A stretch of 64,000 nucleotides of DNA from Chlorella sorokiniana (taxonomy: Eukaryota; Chlorophyta; Trebouxiophyceae; Chlorellales; Chlorellaceae): contig CP084609.1 in NCBI GenBank assembly GCA_025917655.1, positions 1,054,001-1,118,000 of the forward strand, given 5' to 3'. This document shows positions 47,501 through 64,000 of this stretch, piece after piece; within the stretch, counting starts at the first letter, position 1; every line of letters starts with the position of its first letter. The notes under the pieces were generated by a model. The model was not told where the DNA came from and made no database searches. It saw only the letters and a list, made by a program, of their open reading frames with translations. The translations under genes were made by a program, and so were the position numbers.

Positions 47501-47904
47501 CAGGTCAGCCACCCACCCTGCGGTGCAGCGTGATGAAGCTGCTGAAGCGGCGGCCCACGCTGCGCTTGCGCGCTTCGCCTTGTGGGGGCAGCACCGTCAC
47601 CTCCACCTGCGGCAGCCAGAGCATTGTAAGCCAACTCCGGGTTGCAAGCCCCCCAGGGCAGGGCGCTGCCCCACCATAAGAGTGGGGGCCTCAGCTGGCT
47701 GACCGCAAGCAGATGTGGGCAGGACCCCACCTGGAAGAACACTGCAGTCTCTCCATCTGGCAGCTGCGCCTGGCTCCAGCTGGGCACACGCAGCGTGTAC
47801 CTCCAACCCGGCGAGCTGCTGGGCGGCCCTGGCCGCCCGTCACCCACACCACTGCTGCCGGCTCGGCCAGCCCCGTCAATGCTGCGCCTCCCATTCATCC
47901 TCAT
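44523..47904 (-). CDS. PX-domain + coiled-coil protein (EREX-like)
   Basis: A likely phosphoinositide-binding endosomal protein. The start is MRMNGRRSIDGAGRAG (47904; a Met at 48012 is possible). The PX domain is spread over short exons: GWRYTLRVPSWSQ, LPDGETAVFFQ, VEVTVLPPQGEARKRSVGRR, FSSFITLHRR (about 47600-47520), REELGPAALRGLDPPPRR, SLAGVNRK (about 47400-47330), ELIEQRRWELEQWLWRLTES and MMFHFCELDAAAR. The Arg-Arg-Phe-Ser-x-Phe motif and the PPP-R loop are the lipid-site elements. A long coiled coil follows (QLAAELHQLQEAAQ, LKQQLSAVQTERDRLLQQ, LKLLAKEVKSLRKQLAAAEE). A plant PX protein with this layout, EREX, is a Rab5 effector. The frame slips within the coiled-coil exon near 45947. The C-terminal exon from about 45020 onward is uncertain and may be partly untranslated. 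Confidence 0.7.
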
Positions 47905-48794
47905 CCCTGGCCCGCTTCTGACTGTTATTGCTGGTAGCGCGGGCGCCAAGGCACAAGACAGTGGGTAGCGAGGAGAGGGTAGCTGCTCAGCTCGGCGCAA
48001 GCATGATTGCAAGCGTCAAACGGGTGTGATCGCTGTCTAGAGCCTGTATAAACAGCTCTTGTCCGCCCGATCACTGATTCCAGTCGAGAGGTATTTGGTG
48101 GGTGCGACCAAGCGACACGGCTGCAATTTTCAGTGCAAGGTGCGAAATGGGTTGCGAAACTGCGCTGGCCAGGGGATGGCTGCCTGCGCTGAGCATGCCG
48201 CTTGTGACGACACGCTCCCCATGCGGGCCCAGCACCAACGCTCAGTAAATCTGTTCTGTTATATTGCTGCATGAATGCGAGGGCCCGGAAGGCTAAGTGA
48301 AACGCATGCATGCTAGGACAGGAGTCATTCTGCCTAGAATGGGACAGAGTGCGCATGATGCCTCCGCCTCCCGTTGGGGCGGAGGGCCCAGCATTGGTGG
48401 GATGCAGGGAACGAGCCTAGGCGAGTAAAATACAGGAACGGGTCATGTCCAGCAGTGCCACAGAAGCAGTCAGGCCTGAGCAGCTACAGTTCCTAACGGG
48501 CACCGCGGCATCGATGGTCGATGACGGGACGTTGACGCGCAGCGAGGCAGCATAAGATCGCTGCTGGAGGAGCACGTGGAGGCAGAGTACAGGGCCCCTG
48601 TTTGAATGTACAGCAGGGCGAAAATAGGGGCGTGGAGTGTGACAGAGAGGGGAGATATGAAGGGTTCGGGAGGGGAGGGCCGCCTGGCGTGCGAGCGCAA
48701 CGGGCGGAGGGCAATGCCAGAGCAACAGAGGCCTACTGCGGGCTCACGAAGCGGCGGTGAAGCAAACGGAGCAGGTGGATACCGGGCCAAGCAA
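47905..48794. other. intergenic region upstream of the PX gene
   Basis: No gene is supported in these 890 bp. It holds the promoter of the PX gene (near 47.9-48.3 kb) and the 3' untranslated region of the E2 gene, which is transcribed toward it. Confidence 0.45.
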
Positions 48795-50249
48795 CTACTC
48801 CATTGCGCCCGCTGCCTGGTCATCCTCCTCGTCGCTGCTGCTGGATAGGAAGCCGTCTGCAGCGGCAGGCACGGGACGAGCCTCACAAGCCAAACAGAAA
48901 GCGTGGCGGCGCGTGCCAGCTGCCTGCCCAAAGCAGAGTGCAGCCAGCTCCGCCAGCTTCCGTGCGCCTCCTCACCCGACCCATCCTCGCTCATCCCTTC
49001 GCCGCCCTCGCCGCCGCCATGCTTTTCCGCGCCCTCCAGCGCCGCCACATCCTCCGCCTTGGCGTACCGCTGCACATAGTCCCGCACCTTCTTCTGATAC
49101 GCCGTTGGGTCCCGCATGTGCAGCGCTGCTGCCTCTCCATTGAGCGGGTCAGAGGGGTTGGGGTAGAGCAGCAGCTGCGGGCAGGGTCGTGCGCGCGACG
49201 GCAAACGGTTGGCAGGGCTGGGACAGGCGCGGCGCGCAGAGCAGCAATTTTTAACAATCCATGAAGGAACAGAGCACACAGGCGGCAGCGGCTGGGAGTG
49301 GCCAGCAGCAGGCAGCGGCCCACCTGCGGCAGGAACGTCTCAAACACGTTGACCAGGTCAAACATGGGGCTCCACGTCTGGTTGATCACATCTAGGCACA
49401 CGCTGCCCGCGCCCTGCGCCAGGCGAGCCAGGGGCCCAGCAGCGCCATCAGGGAGCTGAGCCAGCCGCCACGCGCCCACAGGCCCCGCAGGCTGCCCGAC
49501 GGATTGTGGGCGGCAGGCGCGGCCTGGCAGGTCGAACAGCCCCCTCGTATACGCCACACCCTCACGCTTCTCCGCCGCCAAGCTGCTTCAGAGGCCCTTG
49601 CTGCTGCCCGCGGCTGCGCTGCCGCACCCACCTCGTCGATGTTGGGGTGGTAGATCTTGTTCACAAACCCGATGGAGGGCGACTTGTAGGGGTAGGCCTC
49701 CGGCAGCTCCACATGCACCCGCCACACGCCGCCCTCGTAGGGGCCTGCCAGGGAGGGCGGGTGTCCAGCGGCGCTTGTCAGCGACAGGGCCGGATTGGCA
49801 AGCCGGCATGCCCCCGCCCATGGCGGCTTGCCGAGTGCAGCGGCGGACTGGCGGTGGCGGCGGATGCCACGCGCCCAGCATGCAGAACTCACTGTCTGGG
49901 GGCCCTTGAACACAACATGGAACTCCGATATGTTGTCCTCCACAAGCTCCACCTTCCAGTCGCTCATCACTGCAAGGGACCAAGGGAAAACGGGCGGAGG
50001 GCGGTCGCAGGCACGTTGCCGCCAACCAGAGGCTGCAAGCGTCCAGACGCCCGCCAGGCAATGCACGCCTAGCTTGGGAGCAAATCAAAGGCGCTCTCAC
50101 TTAGTTTCATGACGTCCTGCTCCCTCCTGCAGCGGCAGAGGTGAGGCAGGGGTGAGTGAAGCCTTGCGGGCAAAGCAGGCAAGGGAAGGGTCGCGGGGGT
50201 GCATAGACAACGCCCGATACCTGCGTGAGGGGGAGGAGGCCGCCGCCAT
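48795..50249 (-). CDS. ubiquitin-conjugating enzyme E2, UBE2H / plant UBC4-5-6 type
   Basis: An E2 that carries ubiquitin as a thioester. Seven exons (50249-50221, 50126-50101, 49969-49893, 49744-49632, 49413-49324, 49174-48976, 48856-48795) give about 198 residues. The start [18 protein letters not shown] is split over two tiny exons, then [40 protein letters not shown], the HPN motif (YHPNIDE), the active-site Cys in [14 protein letters not shown], and [19 protein letters not shown]. The tail is acidic ([18 protein letters not shown]), as in this E2 class. One base is missing in the C5 run (minus strand) at 49898-49902: six Cs give GPPDSPYEGG and a continuous frame. The gene is divergent from XPB. 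The whole family alignment is obvious by eye. Confidence 0.93.
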
Positions 50250-50641
50250 CGTCTCTGGAGAACTGAAGGAGGGCTCGGGTTGGGCAGGAAGCTCTTGCGC
50301 TGCTGAAACTACTTGTGCGCAATGCAGGACACGCTGTGCTAGTACCTTGACCTACGAGACTTGCAAAGAATGGCAAAGAGAAGCGTGTACCCACTGTACA
50401 ATGCCTAAGCTCTTTCTTTTACGAAAGTCGCGTCTTTTACAGCCATTGAGCCTACCTCACTGCAAGTTATCACCTATCTAAACTAATTCATAAGAAAGGC
50501 TATCCATCTGGGTGCCTCCCCTAAAGTCCAGAGTTTCTGATCGGCCAGTGCGGGCCTTTGCGGGCTGTCAAGCAGCCAACCGACCTTTGATAGGGAGGAA
50601 GATCGCACTGAATTGATTACAGCCACTGCAGCCTGCCCCAT
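50250..50641. promoter_or_regulatory. shared intergenic promoter region (E2 / XPB)
   Basis: A 392-bp gap between the start codons of the divergent E2 and XPB genes. The stretch 50390-50520 is noticeably richer in A/T than its surroundings. Bidirectional promoter function is inferred from geometry. Confidence 0.45.
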
Positions 50642-58072
<7,431 letters not shown>

Positions 58073-58381
58073 CGTGTGGCTCGTGCGGCAAACGCAAACC
58101 CACAACAAATATGATCAAACTTGGCAATGTTCATTATTTGATGAAGGCGTCCCTTGAGAAATCCATGCACGCGACTGCCGCACGCGGTGCTTGCCCAGTG
58201 ACAACGACAAGATCCGTAACAGATGTATCAATGGAAGCAGTACGGACTCACCGCATTGAGTTCTCAGCATCAGCTGCCTGCTCAGCACAGAGGCCGCGTC
58301 CCACCAGCCAGTGCGCTGCTGCTGCCAAAGCATCAGCCGCCAGCCGCAGCGCCAAACTGCGCCCCCGCAGCGGCTGGCTGG
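58073..58381. other. short convergent 3' region
   Basis: XPB (+) and the expansin-like gene B (-) converge on about 310 bp. No coding region is supported; the stop of gene B is itself approximate. Confidence 0.35.
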
Positions 58382-61037
58382 TCAGCGAATCCACACGCGC
58401 TTCGACCGTTTCGCCTGCACCAAGCAGAAGCTGGTTGACCGCGGCGCGGTGCGCGCCATTGCGTGTGCATTTCCCCTAGAGCAGTGGCCTTGATTTTGCA
58501 TTGGATCACCTCCGGCGCTGGACAGCCGTATCGTAAGCGGTCCAGTTGTATCCAGCTCCCCGCCATTGGCTTGCCACACCCACCTGGCTCGACAAGGCAT
58601 GGCAGAGGGCGAGGCACGGCTAGCTTTCAGCTATACATGGTGCAAACTCGGCAGAATGCCTGTAGGGCCGCAAAACCGCTCCCCAAGCTCACCGGTTCCC
58701 ATCCCGGCGCAGGGCCTGGTCGTTGATGCTGGCCGCTGCCACGGGCTGTCGCGCATTGCTCCAGGTCAGGGCCTGGTAGTAAGCGTTGCCGCCTGAAGGT
58801 GTTGCACCAAGGTGGACAGCAAGCTCAACGGGACGTTGGACCCCCGCGCTGACGCAGGCAACTAGGGATCAATCCCGCAGTACCTGGCAGTACGCGCATG
58901 TACACCTCCGGCGCCAGGCTGTCCCCGCAGTCGGCAAAGGCCCAGGCGGCGGTGACCGACCCAGAGCTGCTGCTGCCGTTGCCTGCCAGTTGCCTGCGAT
59001 TGATGAGGGCGAAGGTTTGAGAGGGAGGCAGAGGCCGTTCAGTAAAGAGTTGCACCAGCTTTCGGTTTGGAGGTATTTTTGCCTCACCCGACAGCACCTT
59101 CATCCAACGCCCTGCAGCGACGGTTTCATGCTGGCTTTACAACTGGCACCGGCTCACCTGAACGCCTCCGGAGAAAGCAGCAGCTCCCCTTCTCTGCAGT
59201 GGCCGCAGTCATCCAGCACTAGCGCCAGCACGCCAGCACCGCCCGCGGGGCAGGCGCCGCCGCCGCCGACACAGGTGACGAGGACGCAGCGCCCGCACGC
59301 ACCTGCGCCGTCGCTGGCGTGCCGGCTCAGCTTGACGGCTGCCCAGCGTTCCTGCAGCACAACAAGGGAACGGATGTCATGATGCTTCTGGTACTGCCCG
59401 CTTGCGCCTGGTTGCACTTGCCTGGAAGCCGGGCGGGATACCTTCCATGGCGCAGGCCAAGTCGCCAGGCTGGCGCCCGTTCCAGCTGCCGGGCTGCACC
59501 TTGCCTTGGTGCTGCGGATTGGCTGCCGCATGGGCTGGAGCGCTGGCTTCTGCGGCAGGCGCTGAGGCCTCCGCCTCCCCTTGTGGCAGCGTGGCCTCCT
59601 GGGAAGGTGATGAGGCATTCTGTGGGGAAGGCGGTGCAGGTGGACTCTCCTCCGATGCTGGAGCGAGATCAGCAGGGGGCTTGCTGGTTTGCTCCTGGGC
59701 TGGGGCAAGATGGACGGCTGCCCCATCGCCCGACTGCTCAGCCTGTGGCCCGGCAAGCACGGCGGCATTAGGCACCTCTGCCAGCGGCGCGGGTGGAGCC
59801 GCGAAGGCCAACACTTCTGGCAGCGCCACAGCCGTCGCCTGGTCCAGGGCAAGCTGGAAGCCAGCGACGCTGTTCACAGCCAGCCGGCCGCTGCTGCTTG
59901 CCACGTGGTTCATTCGCTGGGTTGGGAGTGCTACCACCCAGGCAGGCTTGCCGTGCTGAGGTGCGGGGGCTGGTCGGCGCCCACAGGCGGATCCCGCTGC
60001 TCGGGAGCAGGCGCCGCAGCCACCTTGGCGATGTCCTCCACCGCTGGCGGCGCAGCTGGGGCTGGCGTGGGTGTTGGGGCCCGCTGGCTCTCCTCTGACG
60101 ACCTTTCGTGGCTGTTCTTTTCTGCTGCCTCCTCTGCACCTGGATCAGCTGTTGGAGGGCCCGCCGGGGGCTCCAATCCTGCAGCGACCTCCACCGCTGG
60201 CACTGCGGCGGGTGCACCGGCTGGCTCTGGCTTCACAGCGTGTGGCGCTCCCTGTTCTGGTGCTCCAGCCGGGCTGGCCTGGCCTGGGTACACGCTGCCC
60301 CAGGGCGCGCAGGGCACAAACCGCCACTCGGCGGCGAAGGCGTTGGCGGCGACGGCGGGCGCCCGCTTAGCTGGCGGAAGGCAAAGGTGTTGAGCAGCAC
60401 ATCGCCTGGGCCGCAGGCCTGGGTGGGGCCAGCTCCGCAGACATCCACCACCGCGGCTGAGATTGGAGGGGAGCCAGCAGGGGCAGGTTTGGCCATTGAC
60501 GACGGTGTTGGAATGGACACCCTTGGAAGCGCACCTGTCACGCTTGCGTTCACGGTACCGCAACGGTCGGCGTCTGTGCATCTCACGCTAACACACCTGC
60601 ATCGCACGCACGACCCTTGATGCTTTCAATGAATACGTATGCATCGACCCTCAAACGGACTGAGGCTCCTCTCACCTGCCACACGCATCCGGGTGGGCCG
60701 TGAGGTTCACTCCAGCAAGATGGATGGTGAAGTATTGGGAGACGCCGGCCAGGCCGCAGCTGACAGCCTGGGTTGCGTTCTTCGGAATCCACTCGCCCCA
60801 AGGGCCCACTCCTGCCACTCCTTGCTGGGCGGCGCCAGCGCTGCCGCCGCCTGCGTCGGCGACAGGCGCACCGGGCTGAGGCAAGGAGGCGCTGCTTGCA
60901 GTGGGCTCACTGGGGTCTCCTTGCTTCCTCAGGGCATATGGAGCTGAGGGGGAGGGGCCAGTGGAGGCTGTAGCGGAGGGTGGGCGGGCGAGGAGCAAGG
61001 CTGCAGTGAGGGCTGCCAGGGCTGCCTGGACACGCAT
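58382..61037 (-). CDS. expansin-like secreted protein with two DPBB domains
   Basis: A putative wall-loosening, non-catalytic protein. The signal peptide starts at 61037 (MRVQAALAALTAALLLARPP). DPBB domain 1: VSCGLAGVSQYFTIHLAG, HPDACGRCVSVRCTDADRC (spanning the intron 60681-60590), VVDVCGAGPTQACGPGDVLL and FAAEWRFVPC. A Pro/Ala/Glu-rich linker follows, interrupted by a segment KPAWVVALPTQRMNHVASSS, then a second linker. DPBB domain 2: GSWNGRQPGDLACAMEGIPP, GACGRCVLVTCVGG, LVLDDCGHCREGELLLSPEA and AAWAFADCGD. Last comes a binding-domain-like part: GGNAYYQALTWSNARQPVAA and ELDTTGPLTIRLSSAGGDPM, ending about 58382. One-base slips at 60362-60364 and 59963-59967 must be restored to keep the frame. 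The upstream Met at 61124 would hide the signal peptide. The C-terminal stop is approximate. Confidence 0.7.
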
Positions 61038-61456
61038 TGTCTCTTTATGCAGCAAGGGCCAAGGGAAGGCCGGCAGGCACGCGGCTTTGGGAGCCAGCAG
61101 TCTTGGATCGATCATGGCATGCATGGCATGCTAAAAACTGTCCTTCCGCTCCATCTAATTCAAATTTCATCCCGAAATTCTAGGTAACTTAAAGACATGC
61201 TGCAGTTTGAAAAGGCTTTCCAACAGAACACTGGTCGACTTGCGCGCCCCGTCGCTGGCGCTGGCGTCTGGCTGCCGCAGCAGCCCTCACGAGCTCGCCC
61301 TGAACTGAACCCCGAGGTCTTGGTCCTCCAGCCGTCTGCAGGCCATTAAAAGCAAGTCAGTAAAATCTCAGGCTCTGTTCCAGGCAAGGCAGTCCAACGC
61401 CAGACATCCGAATGCCAGGCCGCCCCCAAAGCAGCCACAGCGGACGGCGGCGGCGC
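61038..61456. other. intergenic region between expansin-like genes
   Basis: About 420 bp between the end of gene A and the start of gene B, both on the minus strand. It includes an A/T-rich patch around 61135-61200, a plausible promoter for gene B. No coding region is supported. Confidence 0.45.
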
Positions 61457-63493
61457 TCACGCTGTGCGCACACGCAGGACCTCCCGGTTGGCGCCCAGCA
61501 GCGCCATGTTGAAGGGGCCCCGCGGATCGATGGCCTGCCCCGGGTTCCAGTCCCACCTGGCAGACAGACACAGGGCCGAAGAGGGGGGGAGACTGGGCAG
61601 GGCGCAGTTGTTCGATCAGTCAAATCCTGGGCAGCACGCACATCAGCTGATGCCGCACATCAGCTGACGCAAGAGGTCAGGGGGCGGGAAGTGCGTCGGG
61701 CGCACCAGTTGGAGGTGCCGCGGGTCAGGCGCTCGCCGTTGATCTGAACCGCGGTGATTGGCTGCAGGCACGGGGGTGTTTGGGGGATGCCCGCCTTTGG
61801 TGGGTTTTAAGCGGCCGTCTCCTCCGCCCCTTTGACACTTGACCCTCGCGAGGGGGAGGCTGGCTTTCATAAACGACAGCTGCTGTGTCTCCTTCATCCC
61901 CTGCGCGCACCAGCCCCCGCCCACCCCACCCACCACCCGCGCGTTGGCAAAGTTGAAGGACTGGTAGTACGCGTTGCCGCCGCGCTTGACCAGCACCTTG
62001 ATGGTGCCATCGATGAAGGGGGAGCAGTCGACGAAGTCCCAGGACACCTTCAAACCAGGGGGTGGTGGGTTGGGGGTGGGGAGGGACATAAGAGGCCATG
62101 GTGTGGCAGCCATGGCCAATGGGTTCGGCCGCCTGGCAGACCAGAACTAGCTGGCGGGGTAACAAGCAGGATGAGGCCGCAGCAGGGCAGTCGCTGGCTC
62201 CCTGTACAAGGTGTGGCGGAGGCGGAGCGTTGCTCGGCCCGTCCCCCCGCTCCTCACACCTGCAGCGTGGGGTTGGAGCTGGGCGCTGCACCCGTCAGGT
62301 TGGCAAACGCGGGGATGGCAATCGAGATGTCGGCGTTGGGGCAGTCGCCTGGGAGCGCATTGGGGTGCAGGACAGAGGAGTTGACTGCCTAACGTCTCTG
62401 CTTCCAGGTATCAAGACAGAACTGGTGACTCTTCTAAAATTAGTGCACCCAGACTCAGTGGCGATGACTGTCATCAGCCCCTTTGCATGAAGCACATCCC
62501 CGCTGCCTGTGCAGCGTCATCTCCCACCGCACAGGTCGACCACTTGGGCCACGATGCTGTCCTGGGGCTCCAAGCAGCCGCGGTCGTCGCACTGCACAGG
62601 GTTGCCAGGTGGTCGCAGCAGCGCCATGGTGTGTGAGCTGGCCGTGCAGTCCATGGACCCGCAGGGTTCACCTGGATGCGCACGCAGCGGCCGCATGTCG
62701 TGCCCTTGGCAAAGGCGGAGGCGCCCACTCCGATGTACGCGCCAGTGAAGTCGGAATCTGCGGGAATTTCAATGGTGACCAGTTTCCAGATTCTCTCATG
62801 ACGTCGTTTGTGGCAGTATGCTGATGAGCTGATGCAGCTCAGCACCAGGCCGGGATGCCCAGCGACCGATGCGCACCCAGGTATCCTGCGCCGCAGCCCA
62901 GGCGCGCGCGGCAAAGGGGGAGATGGGTTCCGGCTCGTAAGCGCTGATGGCGGTGCCCGTGTAGCGCAGCCGCTTGTATTCGTTGTCCCCTGCATTTGTG
63001 TGCACAGGGGGCAGCGCGGATGGGAGGGTGGGAGGGCTGCCAGGTGAGGGAGGCCAGCAGGCACCCGCAGCGCGTGCCACGCTCAAGCAGCCGAGCAGGC
63101 ACCGTGCGCACCAGATGCCGCATCTGGCAGCAGCCCAAAGTCCTCCTCGTCGCGTGGCTCCGTAAAGCCATCCTGCAGGCCGCGAAGCGATGGCGGGACT
63201 GGGTGCCTGGCTGGGCCCTGCCCTCACAAAGAGCACCTGGCATGCATGGGCAGCCCAACTGGGAACTTTGCTGCTCGCTGGCTCACCGTGGGCAGTGCTT
63301 GGTCCCCGTTCTCTGCGAATGCCGACTCCCCTGGCTGCCTAATATCTGGGAAGGGATCCTCTCCAGTCGCAGCAGCGGCAAAGGGGTCTTGACCATCAGG
63401 CGGAGGTGCCTGCCCCGCAACTGGCGGAACTGCAGCGCCAGTCAGCAGGAGGCTGCAGAGCAGCAAGATTTTGGCCGGTGGGAACCTTGACAT
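61457..63493 (-). CDS. expansin-like secreted protein (DPBB + C-terminal binding domain)
   Basis: The start MSRFPPAKILLLCSLLLTGA (63493) is a signal peptide, followed by an acidic, Pro-rich stretch. Exons then read NEYKRLRYTGTAISAYEPEP and ISPFAARAWAAAQD, and the DPBB domain SDFTGAYIGVGASAFAKGTT, CGRCVRIQVNPCGSMDC, QCDDRGCLEPQDSIVAQVVD, GDCPNADISIAIPAFANLTG and VSWDFVDCSPF. The second domain has IKVLVKRGGNAYYQSFNFAN, QPITAVQINGERLTRGTSNW and a final exon WDWNPGQAIDPRGPFNMALL ending at 61457. GGNAYYQ is shared with gene B. CGRC and the late WxFVxC motif are expansin/DPBB hallmarks. The frame holds only if the run at 62664-62666 is read with one more base. Whether it has wall-loosening activity is unknown; the catalytic Asp of GH45 enzymes was not sought in detail. 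Confidence 0.72.
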
Positions 63494-64000
63494 GGCAGGC
63501 AAGCAAGCCAGTTGTAAGGAGGACTTGCGCACTACAGGGGGAGTGGCAGACGTGGAAATGCCCTCAGGCTGAATGATAAACACAGGCTGCAAGGTTCAAG
63601 CACGGGTTGAGGAGAGGGGAGAAAGGATGTAGGGTCTCCTCCTTGGAAGCCTCAATACAGCTCCCACCAAACGCTGCAGTACGACAACATGTCGTACACC
63701 AGAGCCATAGCATGCAGCATCCATTAGCTTGCTCCCGCCCCGCCTGTAGCATCCTGCTATGGATCGATCAGGAGGTTCCTCGTTACTCCCCAGCACAAGC
63801 TGACTCCTCGCGCCCTCCTAGACCCCCTCTGACCCCATTGTGCATAAGGATCTTACCTGCTCGCTGGTAGTAAGCTGATCTACGGTCCAAAACCTGTTGA
63901 GCAGCCAGACTATATACCCGAAGCGAGCATACTTTCAGTGCAAAAGCACAATGCGTGCTACCCTATTCAGCCTTAAAAGTTAAAATAAGTGAGGCTAGTC
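63494..64000. other. upstream region of expansin-like gene A
   Basis: No coding region is supported. It is the presumed promoter and leader of gene A. The last ~150 bases are richer in A/T than the window average. Confidence 0.4.

Overview
The window is nuclear DNA of a eukaryote, most likely a chlorophyte green alga of the Trebouxiophyceae (Chlorella/Micractinium-like). The evidence is very high GC, genes split into many short exons by G/C-rich GT-AG introns of about 100-350 bp (with some GC-AG), candidate TGTAA polyadenylation signals, and plant-type protein families: a UBC4/5/6-type E2, a SAD2-like importin, an ACD11-like GLTP, a plant-type UBTD protein, EREX-like PX and expansin-like proteins. 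The genus is inference. No bacterial operon, CRISPR array, transposon or rRNA was recognised, and no convincing tRNA gene.

Layout. 0.6-4.1 kb: a secreted SGNH hydrolase and a degraded tandem copy. 4.4-7.9 kb: a divergent pair, a UBTD-type ubiquitin-system protein (-) and a PUB + ZZ zinc-finger protein (+). 8.3-9.2 kb: a deaminase-fold-like protein. 9.6-12.6 kb: two tandem GLTP-fold lipid transfer proteins of different subclasses. 13.1-22.1 kb: a large importin-7/SAD2-like karyopherin. 22.7-23.2 kb (-): a tiny SERP/RAMP4-like ER membrane protein. 23.5-26.2 kb (-): an Sfi1-like Trp-repeat protein, divergent from an unrecognised gene at 26.6-27.2 kb that may be cytoskeletal. 28.6-30.9 kb (-): a DHHC palmitoyltransferase. 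32.1-35.6 kb: a GT14 (Core-2/I-branching) glycosyltransferase. 35.9-37.1 kb (-): a Cys-motif protein of unknown function, divergent from a RING E3 at 37.4-39.2 kb. 40.8-41.9 kb: an unrecognised gene. 43.4-44.3 kb (-): a 150-residue secreted 4-Cys protein. 44.5-47.9 kb (-): a PX + coiled-coil protein. 48.8-50.2 kb (-): an E2 enzyme, divergent from the TFIIH helicase XPB (50.6-58.1 kb). 58.4-63.5 kb (-): two tandem expansin-like secreted proteins, one carrying two DPBB domains.

The genes are independent housekeeping and cell-wall loci, not a pathway cluster. Several belong to ubiquitin/p97 biology (UBTD, PUB-ZZ, RING, E2), and four divergent gene pairs share intergenic gaps of about 270-390 bp.

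Two patterns cut across genes. First, many introns begin with G-rich/(GT)n sequence and end with C-rich/(CA)n sequence. Second, conserved reading frames repeatedly slip by one base, nearly always at a G or C run; this looks like consensus error in homopolymers, so raw translations of several genes are broken although the genes are probably intact. Exon boundaries were worked out by hand. The UBTD, both GLTP, SERP-like and 4-Cys models close exactly in frame, and the E2 closes after one slip; the other models are approximate.
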